Shown: in pieces, positions 17,289 to 24,660 of the stretch
How positions within the stretch are numbered: position 1 is the first letter of the stretch
Layout of the letters: each line of letters starts with the position of its first letter
From: CAZBUK01 sp964495085
Lineage (GTDB): Bacteria > Bacteroidota > Ignavibacteria > T3Sed10-11
Length of the DNA stretch: 35,204 nt
Assembly (NCBI GenBank): GCA_964495085.1
Contig: CAZBUK010000037.1
Location: 1 to 35,204 of the forward strand
Direction of reading: 5' to 3'
Notes under the pieces: model-generated
The model's database searches: none
What the model was told of the DNA's origin: nothing
The model's input: only the letters and a program-made list of their open reading frames with translations
Position numbers and translations under genes: made by a program

Positions 17289-18188
17289 TCAGTATCCGAA
17301 CCGTTTCAGCCATTCCTCACTGTTTCTCCATTTCTCTCTGGTCTTCACGTGTAGTTCCAGGAACACCGGCCGCTGCAGAAATTCCTCGATGCTCGTACGT
17401 GCGGCAATACCGAGCTCTTTGAGCCGGTTTCCCCTTCGACCGATGATGATGGGTTTTTGCGACTCTCTGTCGACGATTATTTCGGCGCGAATAACGTCTT
17501 TCCTACCCTCCTTTTCGTTAAACTCCGCTATCTGTACAGTCGTCGAATAAGGGAGTTCCTCATCATATCTCAGAAAGATCTGTTCTCTTACCAATTCGGC
17601 GACGAAAAACCGTTCGGGTTGATCGGTGACCTGATCCGGAGGGTAGAACGGGGGATGCTCAGGCAGCGAGGATTCTATCGCCTTTTCCACCTCTTCGATG
17701 CCTTCGTTGCGGAGTGCGGAAACCGGTATGATGCCCGAAAATCCGAACTCTGAATTCAGTCTCTCAATAACCGGGAGCGCCTCATTCCTGTTGATAAGAT
17801 CGCATTTATTCAGAATCAGAAATACGGGTACCTTTCTGCGGGCAAGGGCGTCGATGATACCGGGCGGGATCTCCGGCCGCGTAACCTCCGTAACAAGGAG
17901 AACAACGTCGGCATCGATGAGCGCGCCCTGAATTTTGTCGACCATCGTTCGCTGCAGCTTGTATTTCGGTTCGATGAGTCCCGGCGTATCGATAATAATC
18001 GCCTGGAAGAAATCGCGGGAGAGAATCCCGAGCAGGCGATGCCGTGTCGTCTGCGGTTTATGTGTGGCGATTGATAGCTTCTGGCCGAGCAGGGAATTCA
18101 GCAATGTCGATTTGCCTACGTTCGGCTTCCCGACGAGGGCGGCATATCCCGCTTTATACGTCTTAGTCTCCGTATCCGTTTGGGTCAT
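17289..18188 (-). CDS. era: GTPase Era
   Basis: Era is an essential GTPase that binds the 3' end of 16S rRNA and helps assemble the 30S subunit. The G domain shows G1 (GKPNVGKS, 20-27), the switch-I region KPQTTRHR, G3 (DTPGL, 67-71) and G4 (NKCD, 127-130). The C-terminal KH domain (about 205-285) contains IIIGRRGNRLKELG, the RNA-binding loop. The 299-residue length is canonical. It follows the M48 peptidase gene by 11 bases. Many bacteria place era beside rnc, recO or ybeY, none of which is here. Confidence 0.97.
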   Translation of the reverse strand: MTQTDTETKTYKAGYAALVGKPNVGKSTLLNSLLGQKLSIATHKPQTTRHRLLGILSRDFFQAIIIDTPGLIEPKYKLQRTMVDKIQGALIDADVVLLVTEVTRPEIPPGIIDALARRKVPVFLILNKCDLINRNEALPVIERLNSEFGFSGIIPVSALRNEGIEEVEKAIESSLPEHPPFYPPDQVTDQPERFFVAELVREQIFLRYDEELPYSTTVQIAEFNEKEGRKDVIRAEIIVDRESQKPIIIGRRGNRLKELGIAARTSIEEFLQRPVFLELHVKTREKWRNSEEWLKRFGY

Positions 18189-18199
18189 TGAGATAGGTA

Positions 18200-19051
18200 T
18201 TACGGCAGCGTTTTCTGGAATTCTGTATAGCGGTTCGTAAACAAATTCTCTTCTGTTGGTTCCGGAAATCCCTCCTTTTTTGCGGTCTCTTCGACATGCC
18301 GGACCCGATCCTGCGGCAACGGATGCGTGGACAGGAGACGTTCGACGGAGCCGCCTGTGCGACCGCTCATATCGAGTATCTTATCGAAAAAGAATCTGAT
18401 CGAACCCGGGTAGTATTCGGTATCCGCTAGATATTTCATCGAATAATCGTCCGACTCCTTCTCGTCGCTCCGGCTGTTCGCGAGGAAACCGAGTCCCGTG
18501 AACAGGTTCGCCGCGATCTGTTCGACCACTCCGGGATTCTGGCCGAGCACGACGGCCAGGAGTATCTGGGCTCCGTAGTAAGCCGATATTCGTCTCGTGG
18601 CATGACGCCGCTCGGCGTGGGCAATTTCATGGCCGATGACCCCTGCAAGCGTCGCCTCATCTTGGAGAAAACGCATGAGGCCGGTGTAAACGTATATATA
18701 TCCTCCGGGAGTACAAAATGCGTTTATCGTACTGTCGTCGAGGATTACTTCAAATTTATAGGGATAGATATCTCTCTTTTTGATATGCTGTGATTGCAAT
18801 ATCCGTTGGCCGATGTTTTCAATGTATTTCCTGACATGCGGATGTGTGGTAAGAATCGGATATTCTTCGGGATTTGCGCGGATCTCTTCATCCAATTGTC
18901 TGCCGAGCGTTACGTCGTCCTCATCGGAGAAGAGGTTGATGCCTAGTCTTCCCCCGCAGTTGAGGGAGGTTATCGATACGGATATTGTCAGGAGAAATAT
19001 TGCAGCAATCTGAATCCGGCGAACAGCTTGAATTCGGACGTTTAAATTCAT
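18200..19051 (-). CDS. M48-family zinc metalloprotease lipoprotein (BepA/LoiP-like)
   Basis: The protein has a lipoprotein signal with lipobox SLNC (Cys32). The metal site is His141-Glu142-x-x-His145 in GHEIAHAERRH, with the third ligand expected at Glu197 in SRSDEKESDD. The catalytic core is preceded by TINAFCTPGGYIYVYTGL, a stretch that is highly conserved in the M48C/M48B periplasmic peptidases. These enzymes trim misfolded outer-membrane proteins in the periplasm. At 283 residues it has the peptidase domain without the TPR tail of BepA. The gene lies between the receiver-like gene and era. Confidence 0.92.
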   Translation of the reverse strand: MNLNVRIQAVRRIQIAAIFLLTISVSITSLNCGGRLGINLFSDEDDVTLGRQLDEEIRANPEEYPILTTHPHVRKYIENIGQRILQSQHIKKRDIYPYKFEVILDDSTINAFCTPGGYIYVYTGLMRFLQDEATLAGVIGHEIAHAERRHATRRISAYYGAQILLAVVLGQNPGVVEQIAANLFTGLGFLANSRSDEKESDDYSMKYLADTEYYPGSIRFFFDKILDMSGRTGGSVERLLSTHPLPQDRVRHVEETAKKEGFPEPTEENLFTNRYTEFQKTLP

Positions 19052-19128
19052 GATCGAGATCCGCTATAAAGTGAAGTTACGACAACTATGAATCAAGATA
19101 AGATTTTAATATGTTATTTTCCATTTTC

Positions 19129-19491
19129 TCATCCGGCAGCGAGCAGTTCACCGAGGCGGGCAATGAATTGCGAACGCGAGAGGACTTCAACTCCCTCGAA
19201 CCGGCGAGCCTCCGCGATGAGATCCGAACGGACATGGGATACAAAACAGACAATGCTTCCTCGAATGATCGAGTTTTGCGACAATACGGATAAAATATCT
19301 CCGGTATCCCAATCAAGAGAATCAAGGTCAATGACGATAAGATCTCCCTCTGTAAATCCGAAATCTCCGGCACGAACCTTACCCCTCCCAATTACCTGTG
19401 TCTGATAACCGAGCGATTTCGCACTCCGGGTAACTTTCGAGATGAACAGCAGGTCTTCGACAAGGAGCCATATTTTCTTCTGTGCGGACAC
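19129..19491 (-). CDS. Stand-alone receiver-like protein, atypical active site
   Basis: The 120-residue protein aligns by eye with the CheY fold. Strand 1 ends in the acidic pair Glu12-Asp13 (LLVEDL). Strand 3 ends with Asp55 (IVIDLD), the position of the phosphoacceptor, and strand 4 ends with Ser85 (CFVSH), the usual Thr/Ser. The invariant lysine after strand 5 is missing: the segment reads EVLSRSQF, with Arg106 at or near the site. That substitution suggests a receiver that signals by binding rather than by normal phosphotransfer, although low-level phosphorylation cannot be excluded. It leads the run of genes ending in the cNMP-GAF kinase at 9526, 77 bases ahead of the M48 peptidase gene. 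Confidence 0.65.
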   Translation of the reverse strand: MSAQKKIWLLVEDLLFISKVTRSAKSLGYQTQVIGRGKVRAGDFGFTEGDLIVIDLDSLDWDTGDILSVLSQNSIIRGSIVCFVSHVRSDLIAEARRFEGVEVLSRSQFIARLGELLAAG

Positions 19492-19623
19492 TTTGATTTT
19501 TACGTTTTGGTCATTACATTACCGGATTAATTTCCGGAATCGGCAGTCGATTCTTCCGGATACTAGGCTTATGAATACCGTATGATGCAATCTCTATTAT
19601 TATAATTTAACAGGAATAATTTT
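19492..19623 (+). promoter_or_regulatory. Divergent promoter region for the receiver-like and barrel-protein genes
   Basis: The 132-base gap is AT-rich. On the plus strand a TATAAT (19601-19606) lies just before the ribosome-binding site of the next gene, with no good minus-35 at 17 bases. On both strands the short inverted repeat CCGGA/TCCGG (19522-19526 and 19533-19537) recurs, with a third copy near 19555. A regulator site is possible but unproven. Confidence 0.3.
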
Positions 19624-20472
19624 GTGAAAGTTCATAACTCTATCCTGATAATTCTTATAGGATTATCGTCGTCATTTAAAGCATTTTCGGAAGATAATTC
19701 CAGCCGATGGGTATTTATGCCCGGCGGCACATCTGTGCCGGTGCTGCGAGGAAATGCAGAAGAAGCCCGGATAGGCGTTCGGAAATTGTTCAAAGGCCCG
19801 GATATGCACGTCGATATCGGTAACAGTATCGATATGCTACGAATTCCGACCGGAAACAACGCTAATCTCACGGTAGGAGTAAGTTTTTTTGCATATGCCT
19901 ATGTCACCTCGGTCCGCGACCGTCGCCTACAGGTCGATGCGATCGATGGATTTTTCGGCGGTTATATGCTCTATTCATCACAACTATTCGGTATTCCCTG
20001 GCTCCTCAGGACGAGGATACTACACCACAGCGCGCATATGGCAGACGGGAGATACGATAAAAATACACAATGGTGGGTCGATGGCAAATTGCCGAGAGCA
20101 TACAGCAGGGATCATGTTGAAATCAGTTCCATTCACGATCTCTCTTCGACACGGATCGCTCTCGGAGCGTCGGCAGCCTGGTTTAAACGCCCATCCGGCG
20201 GTTCTCCGTTCTTTTTCCTCGTCAACGCAGAACAGCTTTTTTACAGCGCATATAACGGGAAGGTACACCTATTCGGCGCATACAACCTCCGGATGGAGAG
20301 TCTGAACGGATTTCAAGCGGCTCATACTATAAATACGGGAATAAAATTCGGAAATTGGACAGGCAGGGGAATGGATATTTATATGGAGTATTTCTCCGGA
20401 TTGAACTTCTTTGCCGAATACTATGACGAGACGCTCAGGTATTTGTCGGTTGGGTTTAATATTTATTTTTAG
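19624..20472 (+). CDS. Exported outer-membrane barrel-like protein (DUF1207-like)
   Basis: A GTG start with AGGA about 9 bases upstream gives a 282-residue protein with a signal peptide of about 22 residues. The rest alternates short amphipathic strands rich in aromatic residues and ends in a terminal Phe (GFNIYF), the hallmark of BAM-assembled outer-membrane proteins. The openings WVFMPGG and RILHHSAHMADGR resemble the DUF1207 family, in which an HxSSH-type loop is conserved; I offer that name with caution. No enzymatic motif is visible. It is a single-gene plus-strand unit flanked by minus-strand genes. Confidence 0.7.
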   Translation: MKVHNSILIILIGLSSSFKAFSEDNSSRWVFMPGGTSVPVLRGNAEEARIGVRKLFKGPDMHVDIGNSIDMLRIPTGNNANLTVGVSFFAYAYVTSVRDRRLQVDAIDGFFGGYMLYSSQLFGIPWLLRTRILHHSAHMADGRYDKNTQWWVDGKLPRAYSRDHVEISSIHDLSSTRIALGASAAWFKRPSGGSPFFFLVNAEQLFYSAYNGKVHLFGAYNLRMESLNGFQAAHTINTGIKFGNWTGRGMDIYMEYFSGLNFFAEYYDETLRYLSVGFNIYF

Positions 20473-20503
20473 CGGCGTCGACGGCGCTGCCGCGGTGTCT
20501 CGC

Positions 20504-21022
20504 TTATCCGAAATGAGCGATGATCGCCCGGCAGAAAGCGGGCAGATCGGCCGGCTTTCGCGAGGTGACGATATTACCGTCGACGACCACCTCCTTGTCA
20601 TGGTAGATTGCGCCTGCATTCTCGATATCGTCTTTTATTGCTGAGACACAGGTCACATGCTTACCCTTCAAAATCTTCGCTGAAATCGGTACCCACCCGG
20701 CGTGGCAGATGAACGCTATAAGTTTGCCGGATGTATGAAACCCGCGGGTGAGATTCAGGACGGATTCGTAACGTCTGAGCTTATCAGGTGCGAATCCTCC
20801 TGGGATGATCAGACCGTCGAAATCCTCCGCACGACAGGCCTCGATCAGGACATCCGGAGAAAGCGGATAACCGTTCTTTCCGCGGTATTGCTTCATTTGA
20901 GGTGCGGCAATAGCAACCTCGCCCCCTGCTTCGATCAACCTGTATTTCGGATACCAGAGCTCGAGATCTTCGTAATAATCTTCTGCCAGTATGAGGAACT
21001 TCTTTCCCGCAACATATTCCAT
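20504..21022 (-). CDS. DJ-1/PfpI family protein
   Basis: This 172-residue flavodoxin-like protein has the nucleophile-elbow cysteine Cys106 in AFICHAGW and the preceding glycine turn LIIPGGFAP. An acidic residue early in the chain (EDLELWYP) matches the glutamate that contacts the cysteine. Members act as glyoxalase III/deglycase-like enzymes, chaperones or peptidases of the PfpI/YhbO branch; the exact activity is not predictable. It begins 9 bases after the HD gene, so the two are probably co-transcribed. The 31-base convergent gap to the barrel-protein gene contains only a GC-rich stem without a U-run. Confidence 0.9.
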   Translation of the reverse strand: MEYVAGKKFLILAEDYYEDLELWYPKYRLIEAGGEVAIAAPQMKQYRGKNGYPLSPDVLIEACRAEDFDGLIIPGGFAPDKLRRYESVLNLTRGFHTSGKLIAFICHAGWVPISAKILKGKHVTCVSAIKDDIENAGAIYHDKEVVVDGNIVTSRKPADLPAFCRAIIAHFG

Positions 21023-21031
21023 GGTCGGTCC

Positions 21032-21586
21032 CTATAATTCCAGAATGTCCGAGATTCCTTTCATGGCCTGAAGGACATTCTCGATGTGTTTATCGAAATC
21101 CACGCCCAATTCCTCGGCGCCCTGCTTCATCTCTTCCCTGCTGACGGGGCGAGCGAACGCCTTATCTTTCATCTTCTTCTTTACGGATGATACCTCGACC
21201 TCACCGATCTTTTTGCCCGGTCTGACCAGCGCGACCGCCGTAATGAATCCTGTCAGTTCATCGCATGCGAAGAGCGCCTTCGCCATGAGGGTATCCCGCG
21301 GCACTCCCGAATATACCGCATGTCCCAAAATCGCTCTCCTCACCTCCTCGGGATATCCCTGTTCCCCGAGTAATTTCACGCCGACAAACGGATGCTCCTC
21401 TTTTGTGGGATATTTCTCATAGTCAAAGTCATGTATCAACCCAGTTATTCCCCATAACTCTACATCCTGATCGTACATCCCCGCATAATACCGCATTGCC
21501 GCTTCGACGCTGTATGCGTGTTTCCGGAGGCTTTCGTTCTTTGTATATTCGTGCAGAAGTTGAAGAGTTTCTTCTCTGGTTTTCAT
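21032..21586 (-). CDS. HD-domain hydrolase
   Basis: The 184-residue cytoplasmic protein has the metal-binding residues of the HD superfamily in order: His23, His52-Asp53 (GLIHDFDYEK), His65, His89 (ILGHAV) and Asp109 (FACDEL). The five-histidine pattern is like that of small YfbR/YpgQ-type or HDIG-type phosphohydrolases that act on nucleotides. The tail from about residue 125 is charged and helical. Substrate unknown. It is 122 bases downstream of the HypC-HypD-like gene and directly ahead of the DJ-1 gene. Confidence 0.85.
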   Translation of the reverse strand: MKTREETLQLLHEYTKNESLRKHAYSVEAAMRYYAGMYDQDVELWGITGLIHDFDYEKYPTKEEHPFVGVKLLGEQGYPEEVRRAILGHAVYSGVPRDTLMAKALFACDELTGFITAVALVRPGKKIGEVEVSSVKKKMKDKAFARPVSREEMKQGAEELGVDFDKHIENVLQAMKGISDILEL

Positions 21587-21708
21587 AAATTAGAGAGATT
21601 GCCGATGTTGAGAGCCGGAAGTTTACCTCGACCTGGATATAAGTACAAAAAAGATCCGGGAAATGCAACCGGCGCCGATGTACTGCTGCTGTTTCTCTGA
21701 GAAGATTT

Positions 21709-22971
21709 TCAGACGTCGCTGAACCGGGACGAATACTGATACCAGCCGGTACACAGACCGTCCGAAGCAAGCATGCCGGGTCCCCGAGGATGGTCGGGAG
21801 TACAGGCGTTACTGAAGAGAGGACATTGAGAAGGTATGATCCGGCCGGATGTGACATCAGCAACGCTGCAACCGGGCGCGGACACTGTATCCGACTCGAC
21901 CAGATTATATTTTCTGAGCGCGTCAAGATGCGAAAGCGAATCGACAATGCGATAGCCGCTGTCGGGAATATTCCCGAAACCGGGCCATGCCGAAGACGTT
22001 CGTATAAAGTAGCGGTCTATAAGCGCCCGTGCCTCCGAATTGCCTCCGGGAGTGAGGTGGTACCTGCACGCGATATCGACCTTCTTCTTTCTACCATGAG
22101 CAGGTTCGATAAGTTTGATAATACCTCGTAATATATGAAGAGGTTCGTAGTCGGCGAGTACACAGGTAATATTATACTTTTCGGCTATCGCTCCCGCAGA
22201 ATTCCAACCTGTAATGGCGGCTGTTTCCGCAGGCAGAAGAATTCCGTCGAATTGTCTTTCCGATTTTTCTATGAATGCGGGTATCGCAGACAGACTGTTC
22301 TTAAGCGAGAGATAGAACGCGATATTCCTGAGATCTTTCTGCTTGACTTCCTGGATTGTAGCAGCAACTGCCGCAAGCATTATTTCAGAACCTATGGCCG
22401 CGTAGACGATCTCCTTGTCCGGATTTAGTTCGGCAATTCTGACCACATCGAGCGGAGAACCAACCGACCGGATATCGGATCCTGTCTCCCTGAGCAGCTT
22501 CATCGTTCCGTCGGGAAGCGGAAAGGACAACATATTGTTTGAGCTCAGCAGAATGCAATTCGTCTCACGCGAGATCGAAGCCATAGTTTCGAAGAAACCG
22601 GCGGGCGTATTGCATAAAGAACATCCCGGGCCGTATGCAAATTTGATTCGGGGGGTGATTTGATATTTCAGTTTTTCCCGGTGCAAGATCCCCGAATGGT
22701 ACGAAGAGAGCGCTAAGAGGTTAATCTCCCGGTCACCGGTGAGTGAATCAATTTTCCTGAGAAGTTCAAATGGTGAGAGATTTCGTGAGCTATGCAAATG
22801 CAACGAGGAACCCAACGATTGGATTGCGAAACCGGCTTCAACAAGAAAATACTCGCCTTCTACCGCAGCATCCACAAGATGGAGACCGACGGGATACGAT
22901 TCGTTCGATATCGTAAACCGTCCGGTTTTTCCGGTACGTTCGACCAGTTTCATCGGAACAGAGGGTAACAT
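21709..22971 (-). CDS. HypC-HypD-like fusion protein with altered active-site residues
   Basis: Residues 1-58 match HypC (SVPMKLVE near the start, then EYFLVEAGFAI) and residues about 65-415 match HypD along its whole length. In [NiFe]-hydrogenase maturation HypC and HypD together carry and build the Fe(CN)2CO group. Here the two essential HypC residues are changed: Cys2 is Leu, and the His of LVHxGFA is Glu45. In the HypD part the MEVCGGH motif reads ALSSYH (Cys to Ser89), GFETT reads GSEIM (194-198) and PGHV reads PAET. GPGC117xxC120 is kept. Of the four C-terminal cluster cysteines, C383, C390 and C407 keep canonical spacing (6 and 16), while the first has moved two residues upstream (C368). 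GGGAGG 5 bases upstream fixes the start. The frame is intact over 420 codons. It follows the M52-like gene by 12 bases. Confidence 0.85.
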   Translation of the reverse strand: MLPSVPMKLVERTGKTGRFTISNESYPVGLHLVDAAVEGEYFLVEAGFAIQSLGSSLHLHSSRNLSPFELLRKIDSLTGDREINLLALSSYHSGILHREKLKYQITPRIKFAYGPGCSLCNTPAGFFETMASISRETNCILLSSNNMLSFPLPDGTMKLLRETGSDIRSVGSPLDVVRIAELNPDKEIVYAAIGSEIMLAAVAATIQEVKQKDLRNIAFYLSLKNSLSAIPAFIEKSERQFDGILLPAETAAITGWNSAGAIAEKYNITCVLADYEPLHILRGIIKLIEPAHGRKKKVDIACRYHLTPGGNSEARALIDRYFIRTSSAWPGFGNIPDSGYRIVDSLSHLDALRKYNLVESDTVSAPGCSVADVTSGRIIPSQCPLFSNACTPDHPRGPGMLASDGLCTGWYQYSSRFSDV

Positions 22972-22983
22972 GCATACCTCCCG

Positions 22984-23499
22984 TCAATCGATATAATGAT
23001 AATGATCTTCTTTTTTGTGATTCGATTCCCACAGCAGGTCATGAATCCGTTGCAAGACCTTCGGCGCTGCCTTAATCACATCGTCTGAGAGCGAACAACC
23101 GGGGGCTATTTGCTTCGGCTCGATACCTACCAATATCCACTCCGTATCTTCGGGGATCTTGCCTGAATTGAACATCGTTATGAGCTGTGATCTCACACTT
23201 TCCATCGGCGCCGGAACACCGCTTAAGACCCCGGTCAGATCTCCCCTCAGCGTCGCAAAGAAAATCTCACCGGGAGCGTCTCCATGGAGGTATGAGGTGA
23301 GGACGATGATCCGATGATACGCGCCGAGATGATCGATATGACATTCCGGGCTGGTTCCGCAATCCAAAATCCTCACATTCCCGGGCATATCTACGTGCGA
23401 GAGGAGCGCGGTGAGAAACTGACCCGTTCCGCCGTCCCTGAGTTCGGGATCGCCGAGACCGAGTATGATGGTATTATTTTCGAATGCACTCATTATCAT
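22984..23499 (-). CDS. Hydrogenase maturation endopeptidase (M52/HybD)-like protein lacking the metal ligands
   Basis: The 171-residue protein has the M52 layout: opening strand IILGLGDPELRDGGTG, then ILDCGTS, the strand IIVLTSYLHGDAPGEIFF and the late strand WILVGIEP followed by PGCSLSDDVIKAAP. In working enzymes (HybD, HycI, HyaD) three residues bind the nickel of the precursor: Glu/Asp in the DDGVG turn, Asp in IIADA and His in SPHxLG. Here these positions read Gly23, Thr68 and about Met99, so classical proteolysis is unlikely. The C-terminal tail is rich in His, Asp and Glu (HKKEDHYHYID). The start is ATG at 23499 or two codons later at 23493; neither has a strong ribosome-binding site. 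It is followed immediately by the HypC-HypD-like gene. Confidence 0.8.
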   Translation of the reverse strand: MIMSAFENNTIILGLGDPELRDGGTGQFLTALLSHVDMPGNVRILDCGTSPECHIDHLGAYHRIIVLTSYLHGDAPGEIFFATLRGDLTGVLSGVPAPMESVRSQLITMFNSGKIPEDTEWILVGIEPKQIAPGCSLSDDVIKAAPKVLQRIHDLLWESNHKKEDHYHYID

Positions 23500-23713
23500 T
23501 ATCAGTAAATACGACTGCTTCCCTAATACCTAACAAACGGCATGCCATAAATCCCGGCCGAAGAGTGTTCGAAACTATAAGTATCGTGAAAACGGCTCCT
23601 CTGAATTACCAAAATTGAGAAAAGGTCGTTTCGGGGTTATTAGCATTAAGAAATTGCAACTCTATCAGGCATTCTTTATCTTGGGGAAAAATTCTACACT
23701 CCCGGGTTCAAGT

Positions 23714-24343
23714 ATGATAGAATTCGCTTCATCGAATATGCACGATTACCTCGACCGGCACGCGCATGACCGCGCTTCGGTATTCACCGAGATGGAATCC
23801 ATCGCCCGCAGACTGGATTTTCCCATAGTCGGCCCTCTCGTCGGCCAATTTTTCTATTGCCTCGTCAGGCTTTCGGGAGCGAAAGAGGTTTTCGAAATCG
23901 GATCGGGATTCGGTTATTCCGCACTCTGGTTCGCTGCGGCTCTTCCACGCGGTGGGAAGGTCACCTGTACTGAATTTAATCCGGAAAACATCCGCAGAGG
24001 AAAGGAATACGCAAAGCGGCTGAAGGTAACGTCGAAAATCGAATTTTATGAGGGGGACGGAAAGGAGCTGCTCGGCAAAAGCAGAAAAAAGTACGATATC
24101 ATATTCAACGACGGACAAAAGGAAGACTATCCCGGGATCATCGGACTCGCACTCAAGAAGCTCAGGTACTCCGGAATGCTCATTTCGGATAATGTGCTCT
24201 GGAGCGGAAGAGTTGCCGGAGAGGAGGACGACAAAGCGACCGAATCGATCAGGGAATATAACAGGTTAATTTTTTCCACTTCGGGGCTCCGGAGCAGTAT
24301 AATTCCTCTCCGCGATGGAGTCGCCGTCAGCGTTAAGGAATGA
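23714..24343 (+). CDS. SAM-dependent O-methyltransferase (class I, Methyltransf_3 family)
   Basis: With the ATG at 23714 the protein has 209 residues, the usual size for the caffeoyl-CoA/catechol O-methyltransferase-like bacterial family. A TTG at 23615 would add 33 unconserved residues. SAM-binding motif I is EVFEIGSGFGYSALW, the acidic residue after strand 2 is in CTEFNPE, and the metal-binding region reads IIFNDGQKEDYPG followed by LISDNVLWSGRV, which closely matches the LxxDNVLWxGxV signature. It transfers a methyl group to a hydroxyl of an unknown small molecule. The next gene starts 3 bases after its stop. Confidence 0.88.
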   Translation: MIEFASSNMHDYLDRHAHDRASVFTEMESIARRLDFPIVGPLVGQFFYCLVRLSGAKEVFEIGSGFGYSALWFAAALPRGGKVTCTEFNPENIRRGKEYAKRLKVTSKIEFYEGDGKELLGKSRKKYDIIFNDGQKEDYPGIIGLALKKLRYSGMLISDNVLWSGRVAGEEDDKATESIREYNRLIFSTSGLRSSIIPLRDGVAVSVKE

Positions 24344-24346
24344 TAC

Positions 24347-24610
24347 TTGATACCCTATATTATACTTACGGTTCTCTTTCTTCTTTTTCTTCTGGCGTTC
24401 ATTTTTTACGGTAGGGGCATTGTCCTGCGGCGGACGGTAGCCGACAGTGAAGCGCAGCTCGCCTCCTGTTCCGTCTGCAGACTATCGTTTCCATCCGATG
24501 AGTTGCTCGTCAGAGAGGTAGGCGACTATAAATTACTGTACTTCTGTCCTGCCTGTGTACGGAATCTATCTCACGAACTCGAGCACAGAATTCCGGAGGG
24601 CAAGTCGTGA
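24347..24610 (+). CDS. Membrane-anchored zinc-ribbon microprotein
   Basis: An 87-residue ORF starts with TTG immediately after the methyltransferase stop. Residues 3-21 are one strongly hydrophobic helix. The rest is soluble and contains two CxxC knuckles, CSVC (41-44) and CPAC (67-70), separated by 22 residues: a zinc ribbon or rubredoxin-like knuckle. I do not recognise a named family. The topology suggests a small membrane protein with a cytoplasmic metal-binding head. The tight spacing implies co-translation with the methyltransferase. Confidence 0.6.
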   Translation: MIPYIILTVLFLLFLLAFIFYGRGIVLRRTVADSEAQLASCSVCRLSFPSDELLVREVGDYKLLYFCPACVRNLSHELEHRIPEGKS

Positions 24611-24660
24611 TATGCCATGGGGCAGTGACGCACCGAGTCGGAGATCCCGTTCCGCCGGTC

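Noticed and set aside
20472..20493. GC-rich hairpin (GCGGC/GCCGC) between the convergent barrel and DJ-1 genes
   Set aside because: No T-run on either strand and it overlaps the stop codon; not convincing as a terminator.
21600..21708. CCGG-loop-CCGG followed by T6 after the HypC-HypD-like gene (near 21650)
   Set aside because: Four-base stem is too short to call a terminator, although its position is suggestive.
21429..21947. A 172-codon minus-strand frame between the HD and HypC-HypD-like genes
   Set aside because: It overlaps both real genes out of frame and its protein has no conserved pattern.
21709..22971. The HypC-HypD-like gene as a frameshifted pseudogene
   Set aside because: The frame is continuous to a natural end, has a GGGAGG ribosome-binding site 5 bases ahead, and keeps the HypD C-terminal cysteine spacing; a neutral relic would have lost these first.
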